From the NCBI GenBank assembly GCA_964589625.1, contig CAZPSH010000007.1:1-64000 (forward strand): 64,000 nt of DNA, written 5' to 3'. The translations under genes and the position numbers were made by a program. This document shows, in pieces, positions 8,252-16,894 of the stretch. Positions within the stretch are counted from its first letter, which is position 1. Every line of letters starts with the position of its first letter. The DNA is from JBFLVU01 sp964589625 (GTDB taxonomy: Bacteria > Acidobacteriota > UBA4820 > DSQY01). The notes beneath the pieces were generated by a model. It did no database searches, had not been told where the DNA came from, and saw only the letters and a program-made list of their open reading frames with translations.

Positions 8252-9432
8252 GGAACTGCCTCCGCGCCGCCTCGCCGCCGCGCCAGAAGCGCGAAGACGA
8301 AGCCCGCGGCCACGGCCAGGAAGGCGTCCGCACCCAGGGCCCAGCCCGGCCCAAAGGCGTCCCAGAGGAGACCCGTGACGAGGGAGGCGGGAAGGAGGGC
8401 GAGCCCCCGGACGGCGTGGTAGAGCCCCATTCCCGACCCCATGAGCGATCCCGGGATCAACCCCGACAGGTAGGCCTTTTTCACCCCCTCCTCCACGGCC
8501 TGGAAGGGTCCGTAGAGAACGAAGAGAAGAAGGACGGCCCAGGGAGATTCGGCCACCGCGAAGCCCGCATAGACGATCCCGTAGTAGAAGAACGAGAGGA
8601 GCACGACGCGCCCGCGCCCCCAGGCGTCGGACCACGCTCCCACGGGCCCCGAAATGGCGGCGTAGAACAGGTTGAAGAGGGTGTAGACTCCCGTGACGCC
8701 TGCCAAGGAAAAACCTACCTCGCGGGCCTTGAGGAGGAGAAACGTGTCGGACGAATTGGCCAAGGTGAAGAAGGCCGTCACGAGAAGGAAGTCCCGATAC
8801 GCCCCCCCAAGGCGGATGGCCCGGCCCAAGGAGGGGCCGCGGCCCCGCATGGGCGAATCGGGCACCCGGTCCTTTAGGAGCGGGATGAGCACCAGGGCCA
8901 GGACCCCGGGCGCCAGGCTCAGCCAAAAGATCCCCCGGATTCCTATGGCCGTGGAGGACAGGATCAGCGCCGCCACGGCGGGGCCCACGGCCGCTCCGGC
9001 CGTATCCATGGCCCGATGGACCCCGAAGGCCCTCCCGCGCTGTTGAGGCGGCGTGCTATCCGCGATCACGGCATCCCGTGGGGCCGTGCGGATCCCCTTC
9101 CCGGTCCGATCCACCAGGCGCGCCCCGAAAACGGAGCCCCACCCGCCCGCCGAGGCCAGCAAGGGGCGCGAAACGAGAGAGAGTCCGTAGCCCAGGAGCA
9201 TCGGGACTTTCCTGGTACGGAACCGGTCCGAGAGCACGCCCGAGAACACCTTCAGGAGGCTCGCGAGGGCTTCCGCCACCCCTTCCACGAGGCCCAGGGA
9301 GGTTCGCGAGGCCTTGAGGACCCCCGTCAGGAAGAGGGGCAGGAGGGGATAGATCATCTCCGAGGAGATGTCGTTGAACAGGCTGACAAAGCCCGCGATC
9401 CACACGTTCCGGGGGAGTCTCCTCGGCTCCAT
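8248..9432 (-). CDS. Major facilitator superfamily transporter
   Basis: A 394-residue transporter with 12 predicted helices in the inner membrane. The N-terminal segment SLFNDISSEMIYPLLPLF is typical of a common MFS subfamily annotated as multidrug or sugar efflux. Loop motif A appears as GVLSDRFRTRK, followed by RLVDRTGKGIRTAPRDA. The substrate cannot be read from sequence. It is the first gene of the operon with pcm and the ABC-exporter permease and is divergent from pta, leaving a 108-bp shared intergenic region. Confidence 0.9.
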   Translation of the reverse strand: MEPRRLPRNVWIAGFVSLFNDISSEMIYPLLPLFLTGVLKASRTSLGLVEGVAEALASLLKVFSGVLSDRFRTRKVPMLLGYGLSLVSRPLLASAGGWGSVFGARLVDRTGKGIRTAPRDAVIADSTPPQQRGRAFGVHRAMDTAGAAVGPAVAALILSSTAIGIRGIFWLSLAPGVLALVLIPLLKDRVPDSPMRGRGPSLGRAIRLGGAYRDFLLVTAFFTLANSSDTFLLLKAREVGFSLAGVTGVYTLFNLFYAAISGPVGAWSDAWGRGRVVLLSFFYYGIVYAGFAVAESPWAVLLLFVLYGPFQAVEEGVKKAYLSGLIPGSLMGSGMGLYHAVRGLALLPASLVTGLLWDAFGPGWALGADAFLAVAAGFVFALLARRRGGAEAVP

Positions 9433-9540
9433 GGGGACTATTGTCGCTCCCCGGCCGGGAGGGATGCAAGACGAGCCGGACGGGGGAGAGGCCCGGAGAA
9501 CCTCCGCGGTTTCGTGCTACGCTTTCCGGGGAGGTGGGGA

Positions 9541-10548
9541 ATGGCTCTCCTGGACGACATCCGCGGGCGCGCGGCCGCCGATCTCAAGCGAATCGCCCTG
9601 CCCGAGACGGACGACCCCAGGACACTGGAAGCCGTCCGACTGATCCGCTCGGCCCGCACGGCGACGCCGGTCCTCGTGGGGGACCGGGGGCGCCTGTCCC
9701 AGCGGCTGATGGACCTGGGCTTGTCCGGCGCCGACGTGGAGGTCCTGGATCCTTCCGAGCCTCGATTCGAGCAGGAGGCGGCCAGGACCTACCTGGAACG
9801 CAATCGCAGTCGTGGAGCCACGGAGGACGAGGCGCGCGCCCTTGCCCGCCGCCCCTTGTACGCCGCGTGCCTCCTGGCGGCACAGGGAAGGGCCGACGGG
9901 GTGGTTTCGGGCGCCACCCACACGACCGCCGAATCGGTGCGGGCCTATCTCCGCTGCTTCGGCCCGGCGCAGGGCGTGCGGACCGTTTCCTCCTTCTTCC
10001 TGATGGTCACTCCCCGGCGCGAGTTCGGCGAGGACGGCGTTTTCGTCTACTCCGACGCGGGGCTGGTTCCCTATCCGAACTCGGACCAGCTTGCGGAAAT
10101 CGCCCTGTGCGCCGCCGAGTCCTTCCGGCTTCTCGTGAACCGCGAGCCCAAAGTGGCCTTTCTTTCCTTCTCCACCAAAGGATCGGCCCGGCACGAGAGC
10201 GTGGACAAGGTGGTGCGGGCGTTGGAGACCTTCCGGGCCAGAGCCCCTCACGTGAAGGCCGACGGCGAACTCCAGGGTGACGCAGCCCTCGTTCCGAAGG
10301 TGGGGGCCTCCAAGTCCCCTGGGAGCCCGGTGGCGGGTCAGGCCAACGTCCTCATCTTCCCCAACCTTGACGCGGGCAACATCGCCTACAAGCTCACGGA
10401 GAGGCTAGCCGGGGCCACCGCGCTCGGCCCCATTCTCCAGGGTCTTTCGGCCGCGGCCAACGATCTCAGCCGAGGTTGCTCGGCCCAGGACATCGCGGAC
10501 GTGGCCGCCGTCACCGCCGTGCAGGCTCAGGCCCTGCGCCCCCGGTGA
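9541..10548 (+). CDS. pta: Phosphate acetyltransferase (PTA/PTB family)
   Basis: Interconverts acetyl-CoA plus phosphate with acetyl-phosphate plus CoA. The 335-residue protein is the single-domain form: the PTA_PTB domain starts at once with ALPETDDPRTLEAV, continues through DGVVSGATHTTAESVR, and the substrate region shows FSTKGSARHE and KVGASKSPGSPVAGQANVLIFPNLDAGNI. The frame is open upstream, but the ATG at 9541 follows GGGAGGTGGGGA. No acetate kinase gene is in the window. A phosphate butyryltransferase is less likely given this motif set. Confidence 0.93.
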   Translation: MALLDDIRGRAAADLKRIALPETDDPRTLEAVRLIRSARTATPVLVGDRGRLSQRLMDLGLSGADVEVLDPSEPRFEQEAARTYLERNRSRGATEDEARALARRPLYAACLLAAQGRADGVVSGATHTTAESVRAYLRCFGPAQGVRTVSSFFLMVTPRREFGEDGVFVYSDAGLVPYPNSDQLAEIALCAAESFRLLVNREPKVAFLSFSTKGSARHESVDKVVRALETFRARAPHVKADGELQGDAALVPKVGASKSPGSPVAGQANVLIFPNLDAGNIAYKLTERLAGATALGPILQGLSAAANDLSRGCSAQDIADVAAVTAVQAQALRPR

Positions 10549-10559
10549 GGGAACAGAGA

Positions 10560-11255
10560 ATGGCGGAGCCGTCACCTGCATCGCCTTCCCGACTCGGGGT
10601 CGCTACCGCCGTCCTCATCCCGGCGCGGGACTGCGGGGACGCCGTCGGCGGGATCGTCCGGAGCCTCGTCCACCTCGGGCTTTCGGTGACCGTGGTGGAC
10701 GACGGGTCCTCCGATGGAACGGGAAGGGAGGCCGCCGCGGCCGGGGCCCGGGTCCTTACGCGGCCCGCGCCCGCCGGAAAGGGGGCGGCCCTGCGCCTCG
10801 GGCTGGCGGATCTGTTGCGCGATCCGGCCCTGGATTGGATCCTGCTTATGGACGGGGACGGTCAGCACCTACCCGCAGAGGCCGAGCGCCTCCTCCGGGC
10901 CCGGGCTCCCGAGATCGATCTGATCCTCGGGAACCGGATGGGGCAATCCGAGCGCTTTCCCCCTCTGAGGCTGTGGGCGAACCGCCTCGGAACGAGGCTC
11001 GTGGCCTTGTTGACCAGGGAACCGATCCCCGACTCCCAGTGCGGGTTCCGGGTACTCCGAGCCAATCTGGCCCGCTCGATCCGGATCGAATCCGACGGCT
11101 TCGGCGTGGACGCCGAGATCCTCCTCAAGGCGCTCGGCGCGAAGGCGCGATGGACCCATGTGCCGGTGAGCGCGGTGTATCAGGGTGGAGGGAGCCACTT
11201 CCGGGCCGTGACCGACACCGTCAGGGTCCTGATGGCGATCCTGCGTCATGCCTGA
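10560..11255 (+). CDS. Family 2 glycosyltransferase
   Basis: GT-A fold glycosyltransferase of 231 residues. It has the nucleotide-binding start VLIPARDCGDAV, VVDDGSSDGT and the metal-binding LLMDGDGQHLP, and resembles polyprenyl-phosphate mannosyl/glucosyltransferases. The C-terminus lacks obvious membrane helices. The ATG at 10560 follows pta by 11 bp. It overlaps the downstream acyltransferase by 8 bp, so the pair probably modifies an envelope lipid together. The sugar donor and acceptor are unknown. Confidence 0.88.
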   Translation: MAEPSPASPSRLGVATAVLIPARDCGDAVGGIVRSLVHLGLSVTVVDDGSSDGTGREAAAAGARVLTRPAPAGKGAALRLGLADLLRDPALDWILLMDGDGQHLPAEAERLLRARAPEIDLILGNRMGQSERFPPLRLWANRLGTRLVALLTREPIPDSQCGFRVLRANLARSIRIESDGFGVDAEILLKALGAKARWTHVPVSAVYQGGGSHFRAVTDTVRVLMAILRHA

Positions 11256-12135
11256 CCGTGCGCCTTCGGTCCCCTGGGGCAAGGGTCCCCTGAACCGGGG
11301 TTGGCTCCTCGGGCTGGGCGAGGCCGTGGCCCTCGCCCTCTCCCAACGGGTGTCCCGGGCGCTGGCCGAGTCCCTGGCGGAAGCCTACGCGGTGCACGTG
11401 CCGGAGGCCCGGCGGGCTCTCGCGTCCAACCTGCGGGGCGCCTTTCCCGACTTACCTCCAGGAGGCCCGGAGGAGCTCGCCGTCCGGACGATTCGCGCCT
11501 ACGCCCGCGGCGTTTCGGATTACCTCCGGGCGTCGGCCGACCCGCCCCGCGTCTTTCCCCAGTCGCCGGAGGCCTCGAAACGAATCGCCTCGACCGGCGG
11601 CAAGGTCCTCGTCACGGCCCACCTGGGCAACTGGGAGATCGGCGGCGCCTTCCTTGCCGAATCCGTGGGACCGCACTGGATTCTGGGCTTTCCAGAGTCG
11701 GACCCGGGTCTTGAACGCTTTCGGAGCCGGAGACGGGATCGACAAGGTCACAGGTATCTCCCCGCGGACGCCGTTCTCAAGGCCCTGCCCGCGCTCCGGG
11801 CGTCCCTGGAGCGAGGAGAGAGCGCGGTGATCCTCGCCGACCGGGCCGTGGGGAGAGACTGCGCACCGGTGGTCTTTCGGGGCCGTCCCGCCCGCTTCCT
11901 CCGGAGCCCGGCCCTTCTGGCGGCCTTGGCCGACGTTCCCCTGGTGCCCACGGCGGTCATGGCGGAGGAAGATGGCACGTACACGGCTTGGGTCGGGTTA
12001 CCTTCGCGGTGCGGGGGAGACGACGGATCGGTCCGCGCCGCCCTTCAGGGTGCGGCGGACTTCTTCGGGGCCGTATTGGAACGGTATCCGGACCAGTGGT
12101 ACACTTTTTATCCGTATTGGCAGGAGGGTCCATGA
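11248..12135 (+). CDS. Lysophospholipid/lipid A acyltransferase (LpxL/HtrB family)
   Basis: A 295-residue membrane-associated acyltransferase of the Kdo2-lipid A lauroyl/myristoyl transferase family, acting at the inner membrane face. The key segment TAHLGNWEIGG carries the conserved His and acidic residue of the H-x4-D/E motif. ILADRAVGRD and VVFRGRPARF match the second conserved block, and the C-terminal WYTFYPYWQ matches the family end. Pairing with the GT2 suggests glycolipid or lipid A modification. It overlaps the STAS gene as ATGA. Confidence 0.88.
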   Translation: MPDRAPSVPWGKGPLNRGWLLGLGEAVALALSQRVSRALAESLAEAYAVHVPEARRALASNLRGAFPDLPPGGPEELAVRTIRAYARGVSDYLRASADPPRVFPQSPEASKRIASTGGKVLVTAHLGNWEIGGAFLAESVGPHWILGFPESDPGLERFRSRRRDRQGHRYLPADAVLKALPALRASLERGESAVILADRAVGRDCAPVVFRGRPARFLRSPALLAALADVPLVPTAVMAEEDGTYTAWVGLPSRCGGDDGSVRAALQGAADFFGAVLERYPDQWYTFYPYWQEGP

Positions 12136-12479
12136 CGAACCTGGAGGTCACGTCGGAGACGCGGGACGGCGTCGTGATCGTCCGCCTCAAGGGCTTCCTG
12201 GATGCCCACAACCACGGGCTCTTCCGGGAGTGCGTGGCGGACCATGTGGCCCGCGGCGCCGACAGGCTGGTGGTGGATTTTTCTCAGCTCGTGTACATCG
12301 GCTCCTCCGGCATCGAAGTCGTCCTCTCCCACATCCAACCCCTCAGGGACCGGGGGGGCGACATGATCTTGTGCGGCATGTCGCCGAAGATCTTCAAGGT
12401 GTTCGACCTGCTCGGACTCCCCGCGCTGTTCGTGATCTGCAAGGACGCCGAAGAAGCCCTCCAAAAGGTCCATGGGTGA
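12132..12479 (+). CDS. STAS-domain anti-sigma factor antagonist
   Basis: A 115-residue single STAS domain like SpoIIAA/RsbV. These proteins bind anti-sigma kinases and are switched off by serine phosphorylation. The strand-helix motif VYIGSSGIEVVLSHI contains the usual phospho-serine site, and DFSQL precedes it. No RsbW-type kinase or sigma factor lies nearby, so the partner is elsewhere. The ATG overlaps the acyltransferase stop (ATGA) after CAGGAGGG. In diderms, STAS proteins also serve lipid-transport systems, an alternative role. Confidence 0.9.
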   Translation: MTNLEVTSETRDGVVIVRLKGFLDAHNHGLFRECVADHVARGADRLVVDFSQLVYIGSSGIEVVLSHIQPLRDRGGDMILCGMSPKIFKVFDLLGLPALFVICKDAEEALQKVHG

Positions 12480-13095
12480 TCCCTGGACCTACCTCCGCCC
12501 GCTGGAGCCCGCCTTCGCCGAGTGCAAGGAGAAGGGCTCCCGGTTCCTGGGTCATGCGGGGCCCATCGATTCCCCGGCGGGGGCCCTCGCCCTTCTGGAG
12601 GGGCTGAGGCGCCGCTACCACGACGCGACTCACCACTGTTGGGCGTACCGCTCCGGCTGGTCGAGCGCGATGGAGTCGCGCTTCTCGGACGACGGGGAGC
12701 CCTCCCGGACGGCCGGGCTTCCGATACTCCAGACGATGGAAGCCCGGGGTGTCTCGGACGCCTGCGTGGTTGTCGTGAGATACTTCGGCGGGATCAAGCT
12801 TGGGCCGGGGGGCCTGGCGCGGGCCTACAGGACGGCGGCCGCCGAGGCCCTTGATGCGGCCCGGCTCACGCCCCATGTTATACGCGTCGAGACGGAGGTC
12901 ACGATCCCCTATGGGCTTCAGAGCCTCCTTCGGAGGGAGGCCGACCGGCTGGGTGCGGAACTGGAGGACGTCGGCTATGGAGAGCGTCTGATCGTCCGCG
13001 CGCGAGTCCCGAAGGGGCGGTGGACGGAGTTCGAGACGGCCCTTGGGGCCCTGTCCGAATCCTGCGGGGGAGGAATCACATGGAAATCGAAGTGA
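12472..13095 (+). CDS. yigZ: YigZ/IMPACT family protein (UPF0029)
   Basis: A 207-residue protein with the N-terminal IMPACT fold: KGSRFLGHAGPI, HHCWAYR, FSDDGEPSRTAGLPIL and VVVVRYFGGIKLGPGGLARAYR are all diagnostic. A C-terminal DUF1949-like ferredoxin fold follows from about residue 138. The family is linked to translation control and possibly proline peptide handling, but the biochemical role in bacteria is unsettled. It overlaps the STAS gene by 8 bp and the CYTH gene by 16 bp. Confidence 0.92.
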   Translation: MGDPWTYLRPLEPAFAECKEKGSRFLGHAGPIDSPAGALALLEGLRRRYHDATHHCWAYRSGWSSAMESRFSDDGEPSRTAGLPILQTMEARGVSDACVVVVRYFGGIKLGPGGLARAYRTAAAEALDAARLTPHVIRVETEVTIPYGLQSLLRREADRLGAELEDVGYGERLIVRARVPKGRWTEFETALGALSESCGGGITWKSK

Positions 13096-13643
13096 AGGTG
13101 GCCGTGGAATCCCTCCCGATGGTAGCCGAAAAGGCGAGACGGCTCGGATTCGAGGAGGTGGAGCCCAGGCACTTTGAGGCCAACACCCTCTACGACTTCC
13201 CTGGCCGCCCCCTCTCCGTGGCGGGGTGCCTGCTGAGGGTGAGGGAGTGCCGGGGAACGGCGCTCCTGACCTTCAAGGGCCGGCTTGTCCAGCACGAACG
13301 GTACAAGATCCGTCCCGAAAAGGAGACCGTCTGCGAGAGCGCCGAGTCCCTCCGAGGGATTCTGGAGGGGATCGGCCTCCGCCCCTTTTTCCGGTACGAG
13401 AAGTTCCGAACGGAGTTCCGCGCCCCTTCCAATACGCTTCTCTGCCTGGACGAGATGCCCTTCGGCCCCTACCTGGAGCTGGAGGGGGAGCCGGAGGGCA
13501 TCGAGGCCGTCGCCTCGGCCCTCTCCATCGAACCGGAATCCTTCATCCGCAGGTCTTACGCCGACCTGTACGGGGAGCACTGCCGGAAGCTCGGAATGCC
13601 TTTCGGCGACATCCTCTTTCCTCCGGATCATGACCGCACTTAG
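13080..13643 (+). CDS. CYTH-domain protein (class IV adenylate cyclase / thiamine triphosphatase-like)
   Basis: A 187-residue triphosphate tunnel enzyme. The signature E-x-E-x-K is at the extreme N-terminus (MEIEVKV), which fixes the ATG at 13080 after GGGGGAGGAATCAC. The tunnel residues continue as LRVRE, LTFKG and RPEKETV, and the C-terminal part shows LDEMPFGPYLELEG. Family members hydrolyse inorganic or organic triphosphates or make cAMP. The length and GPYLELEG motif fit the CyaB subgroup, but the substrate is not determined. Confidence 0.9.
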   Translation: MEIEVKVAVESLPMVAEKARRLGFEEVEPRHFEANTLYDFPGRPLSVAGCLLRVRECRGTALLTFKGRLVQHERYKIRPEKETVCESAESLRGILEGIGLRPFFRYEKFRTEFRAPSNTLLCLDEMPFGPYLELEGEPEGIEAVASALSIEPESFIRRSYADLYGEHCRKLGMPFGDILFPPDHDRT

Positions 13644-14568
13644 GGCCGTCGTTCTTGCGGCGGGGTTGGGGACCCGGATGCGGCCCCTCTCCCTCCGGTG
13701 GCCGAAGCCCGCCCTCCCCCTTCTGAATCGGCCCTTGCTCCACTGGATCCTGGACGGACTTGAGGCAGCCGGAGTCCGGGAGGTTCTTGTCAACCTCCAT
13801 CACCGAGCCACCATGCTGACCCGCGTGGGGGCGTTGCGGCCGGGTCCGTCATCCATTCGTTGGTTTTTCGAGCCCACGATCCTGGGTACGGCCGGGCCCC
13901 TCCCGGTCCTGGCGGCCGACCTGGGTCGGGATCCCTTCCTCGTTCTGAACGGGGACACCCTTTTCCTCCCTCCGATTGAGGCCCTGCGGTCCGAACTGCA
14001 GGCGCATCCGGAGGCCCTCTGCGCCATGGCCCTCCGGCCCCGCGAAGGGTTCTACACGGCCGTGGAAATGGACGAAACGGGACGGATCGTTGATTTCGGA
14101 CGCGGCGACTATCACTTCTCCGGGGCTTACATGGCGCGGCCGGACCTGTTCGGCCGACTGGCCCCAGGGCGACCCGCCGAGCTCCTCGCCCACGTCCTGC
14201 GCCCGCTCCTGTCTTCGGGTCGAATCCGGGGAGTCTCCACCGCAGGCTCCTGGTTCGACCTGGGGAGCCCTCCGGGTTACCTGGAAGCGGCCATGCGACT
14301 GCTCGGCGCCATGTCCCGCGGGGAGATTCGGGTTCCCGATGGGTCGCGAATCGAGGTCCGGGACGGGTCCCCCCTCCTTCTCCATCCCACCGCCTGGGCC
14401 TCCCGGCGCTCGGAAGTTTCGGGACCTTTGGTGCTTGAAGAAGGGGCCCTCCTGGGCCCCCGGTGCCGAGCCGGTCGGGCGGTGCTTCTCCCCGGCGCCC
14501 GCCCGGCGCCGCGTCAGACCCTGGAAGGCGTCCTGGTGTGGCCGGGCGGGATGCTGAAGGGATCGTGA
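13630..14568 (+). CDS. Sugar-phosphate nucleotidyltransferase
   Basis: Forms a nucleoside-diphosphate sugar from a sugar-1-phosphate. The 312-residue protein starts with the family motif VVLAAGLGTRMRPLSLRWPKPALPLLNRP, shown here only as hallmark residues G-x-G-T-R-M and W-P-K. It also has FLVLNGDTLF for the metal/nucleotide site and WFDLGSPPGYLEA. The C-terminal region (about 235-312) looks like a short left-handed beta-helix. Mannose-1-phosphate guanylyl- or glucose-1-phosphate thymidylyltransferase are both possible. The ATG at 13630 overlaps CYTH by 14 bp. Confidence 0.88.
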   Translation: MTALRAVVLAAGLGTRMRPLSLRWPKPALPLLNRPLLHWILDGLEAAGVREVLVNLHHRATMLTRVGALRPGPSSIRWFFEPTILGTAGPLPVLAADLGRDPFLVLNGDTLFLPPIEALRSELQAHPEALCAMALRPREGFYTAVEMDETGRIVDFGRGDYHFSGAYMARPDLFGRLAPGRPAELLAHVLRPLLSSGRIRGVSTAGSWFDLGSPPGYLEAAMRLLGAMSRGEIRVPDGSRIEVRDGSPLLLHPTAWASRRSEVSGPLVLEEGALLGPRCRAGRAVLLPGARPAPRQTLEGVLVWPGGMLKGS

Positions 14569-14621
14569 GGGAGAATCCGCTTGTGTTTTAATGATCCGCT
14601 GAGGGAGGGAACCTCAAGGTG

Positions 14622-15407
14622 ATGGAGCGCGCGAAGGTGACCGCCCTGATCCCGGCGGGGAACGAGGCCCACCAGATCCGAGAGGCCATTCACAGCGTGG
14701 AATGGGCCGACGAGGTCTTCGTGGTGGCCGACGCGGCCGGCACCGACGGGACGGCCACCGCCGCCGGTTCCGTACCGGGGGTTCGCGTGGAGGTGCACGA
14801 GTACGGCTACTCGGCGGCCCAGAAGAACTGGGCGATCCCGCGGGCCTCCCATCCCTGGATCTTCCTCCTCGACGCCGACGAGCGATGCACGAGCGAGCTC
14901 AGGGAGGAGGTGCTGGCCCTTCTTGCCCGGGGACCCAAGGACGATGCCTATTGGATCCGGCGGCGCAACCTCTACTTCGGCCGCGTGATGCGCTTCGGGG
15001 GTTGGCAGACCGACTCGGTCATCCGACTCTTCCGTAGGGAGTGCCGCTACGCTGACCGGCGGGTTCACGCGGAGATCGGAGGCTTCCGGTCTGCCGGAAG
15101 GCTCGCGGGTTTTCTCCTCCACGACACGTTTCGCGACTGGGAGTTCTACCTTGCCAAGCTGGACCGTTACACCACTTGGGGGGCCGAGCAGGACCTGAAG
15201 GACGGCAAGCGGGCCGGATTCGTGAACGTGGCCCTCCGCCCGGCGTTCCGTTTCGTCAAACAGTACGTCCTCCGGCTGGGGTTCCTGGACGGAATCCCAG
15301 GGGTCATCGCCGTCTATCTCGCCGTGTACGGGGTCTTCCTCAAGTACGCCAAGATGTGGGACATGCAAAGAAGGAGCGGAGAGGGCGGGCGCCCCCCCTC
15401 CACCTGA
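14622..15407 (+). CDS. Family 2 glycosyltransferase, KdtX/WaaE-like
   Basis: A 261-residue GT-A glycosyltransferase resembling LPS inner-core beta-1,4-glucosyltransferases. It shows VTALIPAGNEAHQI, WADEVFVVADAAGTDGT, QKNWAIPRA and the metal-binding IFLLDADER, then WIRRRNLYFGRVMRFGGW. The C-terminus has a hydrophobic stretch (FLDGIPGVIAVYLAVYGVFL) that may attach it to the membrane. A GTG three bases upstream (14619) is a possible start; the GGGAGG lies at 14603-14608. It probably acts with the preceding nucleotidyltransferase in LPS or polysaccharide assembly. Confidence 0.88.
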   Translation: MERAKVTALIPAGNEAHQIREAIHSVEWADEVFVVADAAGTDGTATAAGSVPGVRVEVHEYGYSAAQKNWAIPRASHPWIFLLDADERCTSELREEVLALLARGPKDDAYWIRRRNLYFGRVMRFGGWQTDSVIRLFRRECRYADRRVHAEIGGFRSAGRLAGFLLHDTFRDWEFYLAKLDRYTTWGAEQDLKDGKRAGFVNVALRPAFRFVKQYVLRLGFLDGIPGVIAVYLAVYGVFLKYAKMWDMQRRSGEGGRPPST

Positions 15408-15464
15408 TCGCCCCTTGGCGGCACGACGGGACCAAATCGGACCGCATGAAACCCCCGTCCCACC

Positions 15465-15494
15465 TTGACAGGCCTGTCTGCGACAGCCGATAAT
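15465..15494 (+). promoter_or_regulatory. Near-consensus sigma-70 promoter for nfeD-slipin, with palindrome
   Basis: TTGACA (15465-15470, six of six) and GATAAT (15489-15494, five of six) are separated by 18 bp, with the start codon at 15516. A perfect 12-bp palindrome GACAGGCCTGTC (15467-15478) overlaps the -35 and spacer, the position expected for a repressor site. The binding factor is unknown. Confidence 0.7.
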
Positions 15495-15515
15495 CGGGCC
15501 CAGAAGAGGCCTGCC

Positions 15516-16892
15516 ATGAGGAGATTTCTCCCCCTGTTGGTATCCGTCTCCACCCTGATCGCCCCCATCCTGACGGCCGCCGGCGGCGCAGTACGCATCC
15601 GGCTGGAGGGCGCCGTCCATAAGGTGACCGAGGAGTACGTGCTCCAGGCCCTTTCGGAGGCGGCACTCCAAAAGGCCGAGGTCGTTCTCCTCGTCATAGA
15701 CACCCCGGGCGGCTTCGTGAGCTCCGTTGAGGAGATCCAGAGGGCCATCCTCCAATCCCCGATTCCGGTGGTGGCCTACGTGAGCCCCGTCAACGCGCGG
15801 GCCGCCTCCGGCGGGGCGCTCGTGGCCCTCTCCTGCGACCTCATCGCCATGGCACCGGGCACGACCATCGGCTCGGCGCACCCCGTGAGCGCCCTCCCCT
15901 TCACCCTCCCCACCGCACCCCCCAAGTCCCCTGGAGAGCGGGGAAGCAAGGAAGATGGCGAATCCCCCGCCCGCCCCTCGGGCGAGGAGATCATGCTGGA
16001 GAAGATCCTGAACGATCTGTCGGCCCATGCCCGGACCCTTGCCGAACACCGGGGGAGGAGCCCCGAGGCCTATGAGAAGATGCTGAGGGAGAGCGTCTCC
16101 TTCACAGAGAAGGAGGCCATGGCCCAAGGCGCCATCGAACTTGTGGCCAAGGGGGAGGAAGAGGTCTTTGCCTACCTGGAGGCGCACCCCATCCGCCGTT
16201 TCGACGGGACCGAGGTGAACCTGAATCTGGGGAAGACTCCCCAGGTGCGGGACTTGGTGCCGACGCTTCGCCAGAAGGTCTTCTCCGGACTGGCGAATCC
16301 CAACTTGACCCTGGTCCTGCTTCTCCTGGGAGTCATCGGGCTTTACGCGGAATTCAAAGCGCCCGGGCTGATCCTGCCCGGGGTGGTGGGCGGAATCTGC
16401 ATCCTCCTCTTCGCCATGTCCACCCAGCTCCTCCCGATCAACGCCGTGGGCCTGCTCCTGATTCTCCTGGGCATCGCCTTCCTCCTCTTGGAGATCAAGG
16501 TCGCCTCGTATGGTATTCTGGGCACGGGAGGGGTTGTGTCTCTCCTCGTGGGAAGCCTTTTGCTCTACAGGAACAGCCCTATACCGGAGTTGAAAGTGTC
16601 GATGCTCTTCGTGCTCCCCATCGTTCTGGTCTTCGCGGCCATCCTGTTCTTCCTCGTGACCTTGGCGGTCCGGGCGTTCCGGAACCCCGTCGTCACGGGA
16701 GAAGAGGGAATGGTCGGCATGGAGGGCGAGGTTCGGGAGGGAATCCACCCTCCCTCGCCCGGAAAGGTCTTTCTGTTCGGCGAATACTGGAACGCCGTGT
16801 GCGATCGGCCCGTGGAGGCCGGCAGCAAGATCCGCGTCATCGGTCGCGAGGGGATGACCCTTCGGGTCGCCCCCCTCGAAAAGGGAGGGTAA
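15516..16892 (+). CDS. NfeD-family membrane-bound serine protease (ClpP class)
   Basis: The 458-residue long-form NfeD starts with a signal peptide or anchor (MRRFLPLLVSVSTLIAPIL). A ClpP-like periplasmic protease domain follows (about 25-245) with DTPGGFV and the nucleophile region NARAASGGALVAL, and the lysine region FTEKEAMAQGAIE. Four or more membrane helices (about 260-390) and a C-terminal OB-fold of about 60 residues complete it. Long NfeD proteins cleave the C-terminal region of partner stomatins, and the next gene is that partner, 2 bp downstream. A disordered Pro/Ser/Lys insert interrupts the protease domain around residues 135-155. Confidence 0.92.
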   Translation: MRRFLPLLVSVSTLIAPILTAAGGAVRIRLEGAVHKVTEEYVLQALSEAALQKAEVVLLVIDTPGGFVSSVEEIQRAILQSPIPVVAYVSPVNARAASGGALVALSCDLIAMAPGTTIGSAHPVSALPFTLPTAPPKSPGERGSKEDGESPARPSGEEIMLEKILNDLSAHARTLAEHRGRSPEAYEKMLRESVSFTEKEAMAQGAIELVAKGEEEVFAYLEAHPIRRFDGTEVNLNLGKTPQVRDLVPTLRQKVFSGLANPNLTLVLLLLGVIGLYAEFKAPGLILPGVVGGICILLFAMSTQLLPINAVGLLLILLGIAFLLLEIKVASYGILGTGGVVSLLVGSLLLYRNSPIPELKVSMLFVLPIVLVFAAILFFLVTLAVRAFRNPVVTGEEGMVGMEGEVREGIHPPSPGKVFLFGEYWNAVCDRPVEAGSKIRVIGREGMTLRVAPLEKGG

Positions 16893-16894
16893 TC

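Noticed and set aside
14514..16748. 744-codon antisense frame across the GT2 and nfeD genes
   Set aside because: It spans two clear genes and an intergenic promoter and lacks any family motif.
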